Assembly: GCA_045642565.1 (NCBI GenBank) | Contig: JAZUJE010000003.1 | Location: forward strand, 24,375 to 88,374 | Source: UBA1764 sp045642565 | Lineage (GTDB): Bacteria > Bacillota > Clostridia > Peptostreptococcales > Anaerovoracaceae | DNA: 64,000 nt | Reading direction: 5' to 3' | Part shown: in pieces, positions 42,224-51,199 of the stretch | Position numbering within the stretch: position 1 is the first letter of the stretch | Layout of the letters: each line of letters starts with the position of its first letter | Program-made: the position numbers and the translations under genes | Notes under the pieces: model-generated | Seen by the model: only the letters and a program-made list of their open reading frames with translations | Told to the model about the DNA's origin: nothing | The model's database searches: none

Positions 42224-42958
42224 ATGAAGAACTATAAAACAATCAATATTTTGGGTGTAGACATTGATAAAGTGACTGAAAAAGAAGCTTTGGCTGCTTT
42301 TGAAGGCTTTTTGGAGGGCGAACATTGTTCTCAAATTGTGACTCTTAACCCCGAAATGATTATTGAAGCACAAAAAAATAAAGAATTCTATGATTTATTG
42401 CTTGATAGTGAGCTTGTTTTCCCTGATGGTATTGGACTTGTTTATGCATCAAAAATTAAGCACCAGCCGTTAGAGGAAAGAGTTACCGGCATAGATTTTT
42501 CAAGAAAAGCTTTAGAGCTTTTGGCTGAAAAGAAAGCTACAGCTTTCTTCCTTGGGGCAAAACCCGGCATAGCAGAGGCTGCGGCAAAGAAACTTGAAGC
42601 TGAAATTCCGGGGCTTAAAGTCGTGGGAGCACGAGATGGATATTTTAAGCCCGAAGAGGAAGTCTCAATAATTGAAAAAATTAATGCATCTGGGGCAGAC
42701 TTTCTTTGTCTTGCTTTAGGCTCTCCAAAACAAGAATTTTTTGCTCACAAATATAAAGATCAGCTTAAATGCAAAGTTGCTATAGGCATAGGAGGCAGCT
42801 TTGATGTTTGGTCGGGCACATTAAAAAGAGCTCCTAAGTTTTATATAGATAACAATATAGAGTGGCTATATAGGCTTATTCAGGAGCCTTCAAGAATCGG
42901 AAGGATGGTAAAATTACCTTTATTTTTATTAAAAGTTGCTATGCATAAGGAGAAATAA
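42224..42958 (+). CDS. tagA: N-acetylmannosaminyltransferase TagA/WecG family (GT26)
   Basis: This 244-residue GT26 enzyme transfers ManNAc from UDP-ManNAc to lipid-linked GlcNAc, an early step in wall teichoic acid or secondary polymer synthesis. It shows VTLNPEMIIEAQKN, the catalytic Asp in FPDGIGLVYASK, AFFLGAKPGIAEAAA, FLCLALGSPKQEFF and GIGGSFDVWSGTLKRAP, then NIEWLYRLIQEPSR near the membrane-binding end. I use ATG 42224, which has no ribosome binding site and lies eight bases after a -10. Earlier in-frame codons run through the divergent gene. CsaB modifies ManNAc of this kind of polymer. Confidence 0.92.
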   Translation: MKNYKTINILGVDIDKVTEKEALAAFEGFLEGEHCSQIVTLNPEMIIEAQKNKEFYDLLLDSELVFPDGIGLVYASKIKHQPLEERVTGIDFSRKALELLAEKKATAFFLGAKPGIAEAAAKKLEAEIPGLKVVGARDGYFKPEEEVSIIEKINASGADFLCLALGSPKQEFFAHKYKDQLKCKVAIGIGGSFDVWSGTLKRAPKFYIDNNIEWLYRLIQEPSRIGRMVKLPLFLLKVAMHKEK

Positions 42959-43776
42959 TGGATAAAAAAACTCTTGAACAAAAAGCAAGCGCTGTAAAGC
43001 AGGATATTATTCGTCAAATTTATATTGCCGGCTCGGGTCATCCAGGCGGGTCTCTTTCATGTGCTGAAATTTTAACAGTATTATTCTTTGATGAGATGAA
43101 TATTGATCCAAAGAAACCAAATATGAAAACTCGTGATAAATTTGTTATTTCAAAAGGACATGCGGCTCCGGCTCTTTATGCAGTAATGGCAGAAAGAGGT
43201 TATCTTAAGAAAGAAGAGCTTCTTACATTGAGAAAACTCGGTTCAAAATTGCAGGGTCACCCAAGTATGAAATTTCTTAATTCAGTTGATATGTCAACAG
43301 GCTCACTCGGGCAGGGTATTTCCAATGCTTGCGGTTTTGCAATGGTAAATAAAATGGATGGCAATCCGGGACGCGTTTATACGCTGGTTGGCGATGGAGA
43401 ATTGCAGGAAGGTTTAGTGTGGGAAGCTATCATGGCTGCTGGACACTATAAGCTTTCTAACTTCTGTTTATTTGTGGATAATAATGGTCTTCAAATTGAT
43501 GGCCCTAATGATAAGGTTATGAAAGTTGAGCCAATTGCAAATAAATTTAAGGCATTTAATTGGAATGTCATCAGATGCGATGGACATGATGTTGTGAGCA
43601 TTAAGAAAGCTTTATCAGAAGCAAGAAAATGCAAAGATAAGCCAAGTTGTATTATTGCTAAAACTCATAAAGGTAACGGAGTGTCATTTATGTGTGATGT
43701 TGCCGGATGGCATGGAAAGGCTCCGAATGAAGCTGAAGCAAAACAGGCAATGAAGGAATTAGGAGGTGAACTCTAA
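42958..43776 (+). CDS. Transketolase, N-terminal subunit
   Basis: This 272-residue thiamin-diphosphate-binding half of a split transketolase has GSGHPGGSLSCAEIL, SKGHAAPALYA, QGHPSMK, STGSLGQG and the ThDP motif GDGELQEGLVWEA with DNNGLQIDG. It moves two-carbon units between sugar phosphates. Its stop overlaps the start of the C-terminal half, so the two are made together. It follows tagA by one shared base. Confidence 0.95.
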   Translation: MDKKTLEQKASAVKQDIIRQIYIAGSGHPGGSLSCAEILTVLFFDEMNIDPKKPNMKTRDKFVISKGHAAPALYAVMAERGYLKKEELLTLRKLGSKLQGHPSMKFLNSVDMSTGSLGQGISNACGFAMVNKMDGNPGRVYTLVGDGELQEGLVWEAIMAAGHYKLSNFCLFVDNNGLQIDGPNDKVMKVEPIANKFKAFNWNVIRCDGHDVVSIKKALSEARKCKDKPSCIIAKTHKGNGVSFMCDVAGWHGKAPNEAEAKQAMKELGGEL

Positions 43777-44705
43777 TGGCAGATAAGATGGCAACAAGAG
43801 AAAGCTTCGCAAAATTTCTTGTAGAATACGGAAAGAAACATAAGAATGTTATAGTAATGAATGCAGATTTGTCTGCATCAACTTTGACCAAACCTTTTGA
43901 ACTTGCTTATCCTGACAGATTTATTAATGTCGGCATAGCTGAACAAAATATGATGGGTATGGCAAATGGCATTGCACATAGTGGAAAGACTGTTTTTGTC
44001 AGTTCATTTGCTATGTTTGCAACAGGAAGAGCATATGAAATTATCAGAAACTCAATTGCTTATACTCATGGTAATGTTAAAATTTGTTCTCCTCATGCAG
44101 GCTTAATGGTTGGTGAAGATGGGGCAACACATCAATGCTTTGAAGATATTGCATTGATGAATGTTCTTCCAGGAATGACTGTAATTTATCCTGCAGACGA
44201 TGTTTCAACAAGAAAGTTGTTGGCACAGATTGCTGAAATTGATGGCCCTGCTTATGTAAGGCTCGGCAGAGCTGCAACTCCGATTATATATCCTGAATCG
44301 CAAGAGTTTAAACTTGGTAAGGCAATTAAACTTCGCGAGGGTAAGGATGCATGCATTATTGCAACCGGTTCTATGGTTGCAACTGCAATTGATGCGGCTG
44401 AGAAACTTCAAGAAGAGGATATACATGTTCGCGTCTTAGATATGCATACAATTAAGCCTATTGATAAAAAAGCCATTTTAGCAGCTGCAAAAGATACCGG
44501 AGCTATTGTAACTGCTGAAGAACACAGCATATATGGTGGATTGGGTTCTATTGTTTCCGAAATCTTAGCTGAAAACTGTCCTTGCAAGATGAAGATGGTA
44601 GCTATTCGTGATACTTTTGGTGAAACAGGAAAAGCAGAAGCTTTACTTAAGAAATATGGACTTAGTTCAAAGGATATCGTTAAAGCTATTAAATCTTGTC
44701 TGTAA
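43776..44705 (+). CDS. Transketolase, C-terminal subunit
   Basis: This 309-residue partner carries the pyrimidine-binding and C-terminal domains: ATRESFAKFL, NADLSAST, FINVGIAEQNMMGMANGIAHSGK with the catalytic Glu, and HAGLMVGEDGATHQC. The C-terminal domain includes GSMVATAIDAAEKL and GGLGSIVSEILA. Split transketolases of this type are common in Clostridia. GGAGGTGA precedes the ATG. Confidence 0.95.
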   Translation: MADKMATRESFAKFLVEYGKKHKNVIVMNADLSASTLTKPFELAYPDRFINVGIAEQNMMGMANGIAHSGKTVFVSSFAMFATGRAYEIIRNSIAYTHGNVKICSPHAGLMVGEDGATHQCFEDIALMNVLPGMTVIYPADDVSTRKLLAQIAEIDGPAYVRLGRAATPIIYPESQEFKLGKAIKLREGKDACIIATGSMVATAIDAAEKLQEEDIHVRVLDMHTIKPIDKKAILAAAKDTGAIVTAEEHSIYGGLGSIVSEILAENCPCKMKMVAIRDTFGETGKAEALLKKYGLSSKDIVKAIKSCL

Positions 44706-44734
44706 TTGACTGAAATGTAAAAATATGTTAAACT
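44706..44734 (+). promoter_or_regulatory. Promoter ending just before the SIMIBI-like gene
   Basis: TTGACT at 44706-44711, a 17-base spacer, and TAAACT at 44729-44734 preceded by TGT (extended -10). The expected start falls at about 44741, the first base of the ATG. Confidence 0.5.
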
Positions 44735-44740
44735 CCTCGT

Positions 44741-45481
44741 ATGAATATGAGGAGTTTTTTTAATACTGAAAAAGAGCAAGAATTGCACCCAGGTATAAAA
44801 ATTGTAATTGCATCCGGAGGCTCATCTTGCGGTGTAAGTTTTATATCTGAACTTATGGCAACAAGCCTGTCGAAATTAGGTAAAGTGTCTTTAATTGAGC
44901 TTGGAAAAGCTCATTTTTATGATTCTTTGGCGTTTGAGAAACGTTTTTTATCAAGAGGTTTTATTAATTTCTTTGAAAAAATCAGAAATAATGAGCATAT
45001 TTTACCAACAGAGAAAAATGAATATGGGAAAATTAACTGGATTGTTAGGGAATCCGGCGACAATAAAGCCTTAAAGGCACAAGAATTGTATAGGGCTTTA
45101 TATTTTCCAAAAGAAGAGTATTGCATATTTGATTGTTCGGGACTTGATTTTGAAACTTGCCTAAACCTGCTGGCCGAGGCAGATGTGCCTATTGTTGTAA
45201 TTGATCCGCTCCCAAGCAAATTGGTCGAAAATCGTGATTTTTTGGAGAAAATAAGGATAAATCTGCCTGATGCAAATCTTTTGGTCAATAAAATGAATAA
45301 TGGGGTTCATCGCGCCGAATTGGTACGTTATTTGGGTACAAAGCTATTCTTCAGCATCCCTTCAGTTCCGTTGGAGTATATTTATAAAGCAGAGTATAAT
45401 TCCATACTGATTTCTGAGCTTAATGAAACAAAAACTTTGTTGTCTCAAACCCAAGATATGCTATATAAACTATTTCAATAA
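44741..45481 (+). CDS. ParA/MinD-like P-loop protein without Walker lysine
   Basis: This 246-residue protein has the layout of a SIMIBI-class (ParA/MinD) protein: VIASGGSSCGVSFISELMA in the place of KGGVGKT, a Switch-like KVSLIELGKAHFYDSL, CIFDCSGLDFETC at the Walker B position, and VVIDPLPSKLVENRDFL followed by NLLVNKMN, the usual NKxD-like strand. The Walker A Lys and Thr/Ser pattern is lost, so ATP hydrolysis is doubtful. I do not know its role. It lies between transketolase and ftsEX; a link to division or wall synthesis is inference. Confidence 0.65.
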   Translation: MNMRSFFNTEKEQELHPGIKIVIASGGSSCGVSFISELMATSLSKLGKVSLIELGKAHFYDSLAFEKRFLSRGFINFFEKIRNNEHILPTEKNEYGKINWIVRESGDNKALKAQELYRALYFPKEEYCIFDCSGLDFETCLNLLAEADVPIVVIDPLPSKLVENRDFLEKIRINLPDANLLVNKMNNGVHRAELVRYLGTKLFFSIPSVPLEYIYKAEYNSILISELNETKTLLSQTQDMLYKLFQ

Positions 45482-45492
45482 CACAAAATATA

Positions 45493-45501
45493 TGGTATAA
45501 T
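45493..45501 (+). promoter_or_regulatory. Extended -10 promoter of ftsE
   Basis: TGGTATAAT at 45493-45501, with no clear -35, 36 bases before the chosen ftsE start. Confidence 0.55.
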
Positions 45502-45536
45502 ACTTTGATATATTGTTTTGTGTTTTGGTGAATATT

Positions 45537-46223
45537 TTGATTGATTTTAATAATGTAACAAAGATTTATGATGGAAATAATGTGGGCTTGGCTAATGCAA
45601 ATATCCACATTGATAAAGGTGAATTTGTATTTCTTATTGGGCCTACAGGCTCAGGAAAATCAACATTTATTAAACTGCTTTTAAGGGAACTTATAGCAGA
45701 TGAGGGTGAGATATTAATTAATGGTAAAAATATTGCCACTTTGTCTAATAGAGAGGTTCCTCTTCTTCGTCGTGCAATCGGTACTGTTTTTCAAAGCTAT
45801 GGCTTACTTCCAAATAAAACGGTCTACGAAAATGTAGCCTTTGCTATGGAAGTAGTTCATACAACACAAAGATCGATTAGAAGACATGTGCCGCAGGTTC
45901 TCGAACTTATGGGTATTGCTGATAAGGCTGATAAATTCCCAAGAGAATTATCCGGTGGCCAGCAACAACGTGTGGCAATCGCAAGGGCTATTGTAAATAA
46001 TCCTGAAGTTTTAATTGCAGATGAACCTACAGGAAACTTAGATCCTGCAACATCACGTGAAATTATGCAACTGTTAGATCAAATTAATCAACGAGGGACA
46101 ACTGTTATTATGGTTACACATGATAGACCTATCGTAGATGAAATGCATAAACGTGTCGTTAAGATTGACCAAGGTTATATCATGAGGGATGCAAAAGAAG
46201 GGGGATACGAAGAAGATGTTTAA
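45537..46223 (+). CDS. ftsE: Cell-division ABC ATPase FtsE
   Basis: FtsE (228 residues from TTG 45537, the usual length) is the ATPase of the FtsEX complex that controls wall hydrolases at the septum. It has Walker A GPTGSGKST, signature LSGGQQQRVAIARA, Walker B VLIADEPTGNLD and the switch His in VTHDR. TTG 45537 follows GGTGA by six bases; GTG 45528 is an alternative. It overlaps ftsX by eight bases. Confidence 0.95.
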   Translation: MIDFNNVTKIYDGNNVGLANANIHIDKGEFVFLIGPTGSGKSTFIKLLLRELIADEGEILINGKNIATLSNREVPLLRRAIGTVFQSYGLLPNKTVYENVAFAMEVVHTTQRSIRRHVPQVLELMGIADKADKFPRELSGGQQQRVAIARAIVNNPEVLIADEPTGNLDPATSREIMQLLDQINQRGTTVIMVTHDRPIVDEMHKRVVKIDQGYIMRDAKEGGYEEDV

Positions 46224-47109
46224 AAGCATGGGATACTCCTTAAAACAGGCATTCAAACAAATTTGGCGTAGCAAGGTTATGAGCTTTGCATCAATGTTTT
46301 CCATTACATGCATGCTCTTGATATTGGCACTGTTTTTTGTTGTCACAGTTAATGTTAATATGGCAACAGAAGGGCTGAAAGATCAATTCAATACCGTAGA
46401 AGTTTTTTTACTTGATGATACTCCGTTAAAAGACACTTTAAAAATTCAAAACAGCCTTAAATCTATGGGCGAGGTTGATAGTGTTGTTTATATTACAAAG
46501 GACGAGGCATTACAAAGCTTCAAATTTAGATTTGGAGAAAATGCATATTTGCTTGATGGCTTAACGGAAAATCCTCTTCCAAATTCACTTCGAGTAACAT
46601 TATCTGATATTAGCAAAGGCGAAATGGTAGCTGAAGTTTGCAGAAATATGGAAGGTGTTGAAGATGTTCGTTATTATGCAACTGAAGTAAATAGGATACT
46701 CGATATTACTTCCATTTTGCAAAAGGGTGCATTAGTTATTGTTGCTTTCTTAATTATCGTATCTGTAGTTGTTGTATCTAATACAATAAGAATTACGGTG
46801 GAAGCTCGAAAAGAAGAGATAGCTATAATGAAGTATATTGGTGCTACGAACTGGTTTATCAGAGGCCCTATGCTTTGCGAGGGTGTAATCATTGGAATGA
46901 TTTCAGCTTTGATAGCATTTGCAATAACTTCGACATTATATGCAAATCTTGTCGCATCTTTTGGTGATAAAATTGTGCTCTTAGTATCAACAAGCTTGGT
47001 TGATACTAAATATATGGTATTTACGTTGATTTGGATATTTATGGCTCTGGGGATTTCTATTGGTGCCGTAGGTTCAATTATATCAATGAGAAGATATTTA
47101 AAAGCGTAG
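46216..47109 (+). CDS. ftsX: Cell-division protein FtsX
   Basis: FtsX (297 residues) is the membrane partner of FtsE. It shows a basic start (MFKSMGYSLKQAFKQIWRSK), the first span near residues 22-48, an outside domain of about 110 residues (DQFNTVEVFLLDDTPLKD type), and three C-terminal spans, the last followed by ISMRRYLK. The extracytoplasmic loop would contact the M23 protein encoded next. The start is taken at ATG 46216 because the family begins with this motif. Confidence 0.94.
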   Translation: MFKSMGYSLKQAFKQIWRSKVMSFASMFSITCMLLILALFFVVTVNVNMATEGLKDQFNTVEVFLLDDTPLKDTLKIQNSLKSMGEVDSVVYITKDEALQSFKFRFGENAYLLDGLTENPLPNSLRVTLSDISKGEMVAEVCRNMEGVEDVRYYATEVNRILDITSILQKGALVIVAFLIIVSVVVVSNTIRITVEARKEEIAIMKYIGATNWFIRGPMLCEGVIIGMISALIAFAITSTLYANLVASFGDKIVLLVSTSLVDTKYMVFTLIWIFMALGISIGAVGSIISMRRYLKA

Positions 47110-47114
47110 GGGTT

Positions 47115-48263
47115 ATGAATAATAAAAAGGGATTAAAAAGAATATTACTCTGGACTTTGTGTTTAGTGCTTGTGCTTATTTCTGTTGTTGTGCCATATTC
47201 ATTTGCAGATGAACAAAGTGATTTGGCAAAGATTAATGCAGAACGTGATGCTTTAAACAAGCAATATTCAGATACAAAATCCAGATCAAATGCTTTGGCT
47301 GGACAGATTAAATCTTTAGAAAAGCAGATATATTCATCTGAAGTCGAAATTAATACGCTTGAGTCTGAAATTAATCAAACGAAAGTTGAAATCGCACAAG
47401 CTTTAGAAGATCTTGATGCAAAAAAGGTTGAAGTCGGAGAACAGAATAAAAGTTTGAACGAAAGACTTCGTGCTATGTATAAGAATGGCGAAGTAGGGAT
47501 GCTTTCTGTACTGCTTGGTTCTGCAAATATGTCTGAAATGATGACAAATATGGACATCATTGAAAGAATTTATGATCATGATGCAGAAGTACTGTCAACA
47601 CTTCAAACTCAATACGATAAAATTGATACAGAAAAAGAGAGACTGCTTGCGTTAAAAGAGAAATTGGAAACTCAAGAGACTGCTGTAGCAGAAAAGAAGA
47701 CTGCATTGGCAAGTACAAAAGCTGACGTTGCAACAAAAAAGAAAGTAGTAGATGCTGATGCCGCAGTTCTGTCTCAACAGATTGATGATTTAAATAAAGA
47801 AGCAGATAAACTTATTGCTCAGATTCTTGCTATGCAAGGAACTGATGCTTATATTGGTGGCTCAATGTGCTGGCCATCACAGGCAAGCACGAATATAACG
47901 TCGCCATTTGGTAATAGAATGCACCCTATATTAAAGGTTTATAAGATGCATACAGGTATAGATATCGGTGCTGCAGGCGGAACTAATATTCTTGCTGCTA
48001 ATGCGGGAGTTGTAATTTCGGCCGGTTGGAACAACAGTTATGGCTATATGGTTATGATTGACCACGGTGGCGGAATTGTTACACTGTACGCACATTCATC
48101 TAAACTTTTAGTGCAAAAAGGTGATGTGGTTTCAAGAGGACAGACTATAGCTCTTGTCGGAACTACCGGTATGTCTACAGGAAACCATTTGCACTTTGAA
48201 GTTCGTGTAAATGGACAATATCAAAATCCATTAAATTATGTATCAACAAGTGTAAGAAAATAG
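47115..48263 (+). CDS. EnvC-like coiled-coil M23 peptidase
   Basis: This exported protein of 382 residues has a signal peptide (about residues 1-32, ending in YSFA), two long coiled-coil stretches (about 35-235) and a C-terminal LytM/M23 domain. Zinc ligands are intact: MHTGIDIGA (His, Asp) and HLHFEV (His-x-His), with MVMIDHGGGIVTLYAHS between. The coiled coil is the part that docks on FtsX in EnvC and PcsB. Since the metal site is complete, it is probably a peptidoglycan endopeptidase itself, unlike E. coli EnvC. It follows ftsX by five bases behind AGGGG. Confidence 0.93.
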   Translation: MNNKKGLKRILLWTLCLVLVLISVVVPYSFADEQSDLAKINAERDALNKQYSDTKSRSNALAGQIKSLEKQIYSSEVEINTLESEINQTKVEIAQALEDLDAKKVEVGEQNKSLNERLRAMYKNGEVGMLSVLLGSANMSEMMTNMDIIERIYDHDAEVLSTLQTQYDKIDTEKERLLALKEKLETQETAVAEKKTALASTKADVATKKKVVDADAAVLSQQIDDLNKEADKLIAQILAMQGTDAYIGGSMCWPSQASTNITSPFGNRMHPILKVYKMHTGIDIGAAGGTNILAANAGVVISAGWNNSYGYMVMIDHGGGIVTLYAHSSKLLVQKGDVVSRGQTIALVGTTGMSTGNHLHFEVRVNGQYQNPLNYVSTSVRK

Positions 48264-48266
48264 AGT

Positions 48267-49991
48267 ATGGCTAACTGGATTATTCAGCAAGTTGATAATA
48301 CGCCTATCAGGGACTCCCATGGAGTCCCTGTTGCTATAAGTAAGATGCTTGTAAAAAGGGGGATTGAAGAGTCTAAAATTGATGATTTCTTATCATCTTC
48401 ACCTAAAGAGACTTATGATCCTTTTGATTTCTTGGGAATTAAAGAAGCTGTTGATGTTATTTTAGCTTCACTCAATAAAGGCCAGGAAATAGTAATTTAT
48501 GGCGATTATGATGCTGATGGAGTGACAGCCACATCACTACTATATGGAGTCTTTAGAAATTTCTCAACTAAGGTTTCATACTATATCCCATCAAGATTTG
48601 TTGATGGTTATGGACTCAATAATTCTGCATTAGATACGATTGCAAGGGAACATCCAAATTCATTAATTGTTACTGTTGATTGTGGAAGCACATCAAAGAG
48701 CGAAGTTGAATATGCAAAATCTTTAGGTTTGGATATTATTGTTTCAGATCATCATAGCTTTGAAGATGATAGAATTCCTGATTGTTTGATTTTAAATCCA
48801 AAGCTTAAGGAAAACCGTTATCCATTTAAAGATTTGTCAGGATGCGGAGTTGCTTTTAAATTAGCTCAAGGAATAGAGCGCGTTTGTTCTCAAAATGGTG
48901 ACGGAAGATTTACAAGGCAACAACTTTATGAACTTTTAGATTTGGTTGCGATTTCTACAATAGCAGATGTTGTTCCTCTTGTAGGTGAAAACAGAACCTT
49001 AGTAAAATATGGCTTGAAAACTATTAATGAAAGACGGCGCCGTGGATTGGCTGCATTGCTTGATGTTTTGGACATTGAGGCAGATGTTAGTAGTGATAAT
49101 GTTGCATATATACTGGCTCCTAATATTAATGCATTGGGACGAATGGGAACTGCGGCATTAGGTGTAGAATTGCTCGAAGGTTCATCACATAGCATGGCAG
49201 AACTCTATGATTTGGCCGAAACTATGGCCGATAATAATAAAGCCAGAAGACAGGAACAAGAGAAAACTGCAAAAATTTGTTTCGAACAAATGGATAAAAA
49301 TGATTGCGGTGAATACTTTACAGTAATAAAAGCTCCGGGCGCCCATGAGGGAGTGGCTGGTATTGTAGCCGGAAACTTAAAAGAAAAATATTACAGACCT
49401 GTTTTTATTTGCACGCCAAATGGTGATGGAACATTAAAAGGAACCGGTAGATGTATTCCGGGTATTAACTTGCACGAGTTGATGGCAAAACATTCAGATT
49501 TGTTTATACGTTTTGGTGGCCATGCCGGAGCTTGCGGATTTTCAATGAAGGAAGATGATTTTGAAAAGCTCCGTGATATTATGCAAGAAGAGATAAAATC
49601 TTTATTAGATATGAATCCTTCGATACTAACAGAAAATTTGTATATCGAAAAGGAATTAGATAAAAACGAAAAAACTTTGGATTTTGCCAAGGCTATACAA
49701 AGACTGGAACCGTTTGGTGAAGGAAATCCAAAGCCGTGTTTTTATATAAGTAATGTTACTCCGCAACATGTTGGCTTGATAGGAGCAGAACAGCAGCATT
49801 TAAGATTCTTTGCAAATACAAACGATGGCGCGTCTGTTCCATGCATCTTGTTTAGACGGGCAACTGAATTTGAAGATTTAGTTAAATCCGGGCATTTAAT
49901 AGATGTTGCTGGCGAGTTATCAGTTAATGAATATAGCGGCAGACAAAAACTGCAGATGATAGTTAAAGATATTAGAAGGAGTCATAATTGA
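48267..49991 (+). CDS. recJ: Single-stranded-DNA exonuclease RecJ
   Basis: RecJ (574 residues, the compact form) degrades ssDNA 5' to 3' in recombination and repair. It has the DHH motifs YGDYDADGVTATSLL, TVDCGSTS, SDHHSF, NPKLKENRYPFKDLSGCGVAFKL type sequence, and the DHHA1 part with APGAHEGVAGIVAG and RFGGHAGACGFS, followed by an OB-fold. ATG follows the peptidase stop by three bases. A perfect 10-bp inverted repeat lies in codons 15-22. Its end overlaps ctpA. Confidence 0.96.
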   Translation: MANWIIQQVDNTPIRDSHGVPVAISKMLVKRGIEESKIDDFLSSSPKETYDPFDFLGIKEAVDVILASLNKGQEIVIYGDYDADGVTATSLLYGVFRNFSTKVSYYIPSRFVDGYGLNNSALDTIAREHPNSLIVTVDCGSTSKSEVEYAKSLGLDIIVSDHHSFEDDRIPDCLILNPKLKENRYPFKDLSGCGVAFKLAQGIERVCSQNGDGRFTRQQLYELLDLVAISTIADVVPLVGENRTLVKYGLKTINERRRRGLAALLDVLDIEADVSSDNVAYILAPNINALGRMGTAALGVELLEGSSHSMAELYDLAETMADNNKARRQEQEKTAKICFEQMDKNDCGEYFTVIKAPGAHEGVAGIVAGNLKEKYYRPVFICTPNGDGTLKGTGRCIPGINLHELMAKHSDLFIRFGGHAGACGFSMKEDDFEKLRDIMQEEIKSLLDMNPSILTENLYIEKELDKNEKTLDFAKAIQRLEPFGEGNPKPCFYISNVTPQHVGLIGAEQQHLRFFANTNDGASVPCILFRRATEFEDLVKSGHLIDVAGELSVNEYSGRQKLQMIVKDIRRSHN

Positions 49992-51169
49992 AAAGAGTCT
50001 CTATAACAAAATTCTTTTTAGTAGTTATTATAATAATCTCATTATTAGCAGGATCATTTATTGCTTTTTTAATGATTAACCCAAATATACTTGGACTAAT
50101 TTCATCCGATGGAAGAGTGACAATTAGTGCTGCTGATTATAATGAGTTGATTAGCATATATGATAAATATGGTAAAGTCGATCAGCTTTGGTCAAAACTT
50201 GATGCTGAATTTTATACAGATGTAGATGATGAAAAACTTTCAGTCGGAATGATAAAAGGATTAGTCGCAGGCCTTGGAGATCAATATTCCGGATATTATA
50301 CCGAACAGGAATATGAAAATCTGGTGACTTCGTTAACAGGTGAGTATGAGGGCGTAGGCATTACTATGACTCAATCTGAAAATGGTTATATAGAAGTTTT
50401 TGCTGTTACGAAAAATTCTCCAGCATCAAAGGCCGAAGTTCAGATTGGCGAATATATCATTAAGGTTGATGGTGTTGAGTATGCTGCGGATGCTATGGAT
50501 TTAGCGGCTGCAGCCATCAGAGGAAAGGCTGGGACAGATGTTACTGTCACATTCCTTTCAGATGGAGAAGAAATAGATCGTGTATTAACACGTGCGCATA
50601 TTGTTAATCCAACTGTAGAATATTCTATTTTAGATAACAATATTGCTTATATTCAAATAACTTCTTTTGAGACATCGACAGCCGAAGATTTTGAAAAAGC
50701 TATTAAAGCTGTACAAACTGCAGATTCGCTAATCTTAGATTTAAGAGATAACCCTGGTGGGATGGTAGATTCAGCTGTTGATATTGCAGATATGTTTATG
50801 GATAGCGCTACGCTTGTATATACAGAAGATCATGATGGAAACAAGGAATATGTGAAGACTAATGCCGGCAAGACTTGGGACAAGCCGTTTGTTGTTCTTA
50901 TTAATGAAAACTCCGCTTCTGCATCGGAAATTTTTGCAGCAGGCATTCAAGATAACAATGTGGCAGAACTTGTGGGAACAGTAAGCTTTGGAAAGGGCGT
51001 TATTCAGGTTGTTGAACAATTCTCTGATGGAAGTGCATTAAAGCTGACGAAATGGCAGTACTTTACTCCAAGCGGAAAGCAAATTCATGAGATAGGAATT
51101 ACTCCTGACTATGTTATAGAAGGTGCAGATGAGCAACTTGTTAAAGCAAAAGAGCTACTTACAAAATAA
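49988..51169 (+). CDS. ctpA: Carboxy-terminal processing protease CtpA (S41)
   Basis: This 393-residue membrane-anchored S41 protease has one N-terminal span (FFLVVIIIISLLAGSFIAFLMI), a PDZ domain (VTKNSPASKAEVQIGEYIIKVDG type) and a protease core with IAYIQITSF, LDLRDNPGG, the nucleophile Ser in NSASASEIFAAG and the Lys in SFGKGVIQ. It cleaves proteins outside the membrane and often regulates wall hydrolases. Start is TTG 49988 with AAGGAG seven bases upstream. It is last in the ftsE-to-ctpA run. Confidence 0.95.
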   Translation: MKRVSITKFFLVVIIIISLLAGSFIAFLMINPNILGLISSDGRVTISAADYNELISIYDKYGKVDQLWSKLDAEFYTDVDDEKLSVGMIKGLVAGLGDQYSGYYTEQEYENLVTSLTGEYEGVGITMTQSENGYIEVFAVTKNSPASKAEVQIGEYIIKVDGVEYAADAMDLAAAAIRGKAGTDVTVTFLSDGEEIDRVLTRAHIVNPTVEYSILDNNIAYIQITSFETSTAEDFEKAIKAVQTADSLILDLRDNPGGMVDSAVDIADMFMDSATLVYTEDHDGNKEYVKTNAGKTWDKPFVVLINENSASASEIFAAGIQDNNVAELVGTVSFGKGVIQVVEQFSDGSALKLTKWQYFTPSGKQIHEIGITPDYVIEGADEQLVKAKELLTK

Positions 51170-51199
51170 AAAAAGAAGTAGGGCAACCTACTTCTTTAA
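51170..51199. terminator. Bidirectional terminator between ctpA and the YerC-like gene
   Basis: AAAGAAGTAGG pairs with CCTACTTCTTT around GCAA, with A and T runs on the two sides. It overlaps the stop codon of the converging minus-strand gene. Confidence 0.85.

Noticed and set aside
42158..42373. N-terminal extension of the dehydrogenase gene on the minus strand
   Set aside because: The open frame continues into tagA and lacks similarity; ATG 42157 has GGAG and begins the conserved GLGYIGLP region.
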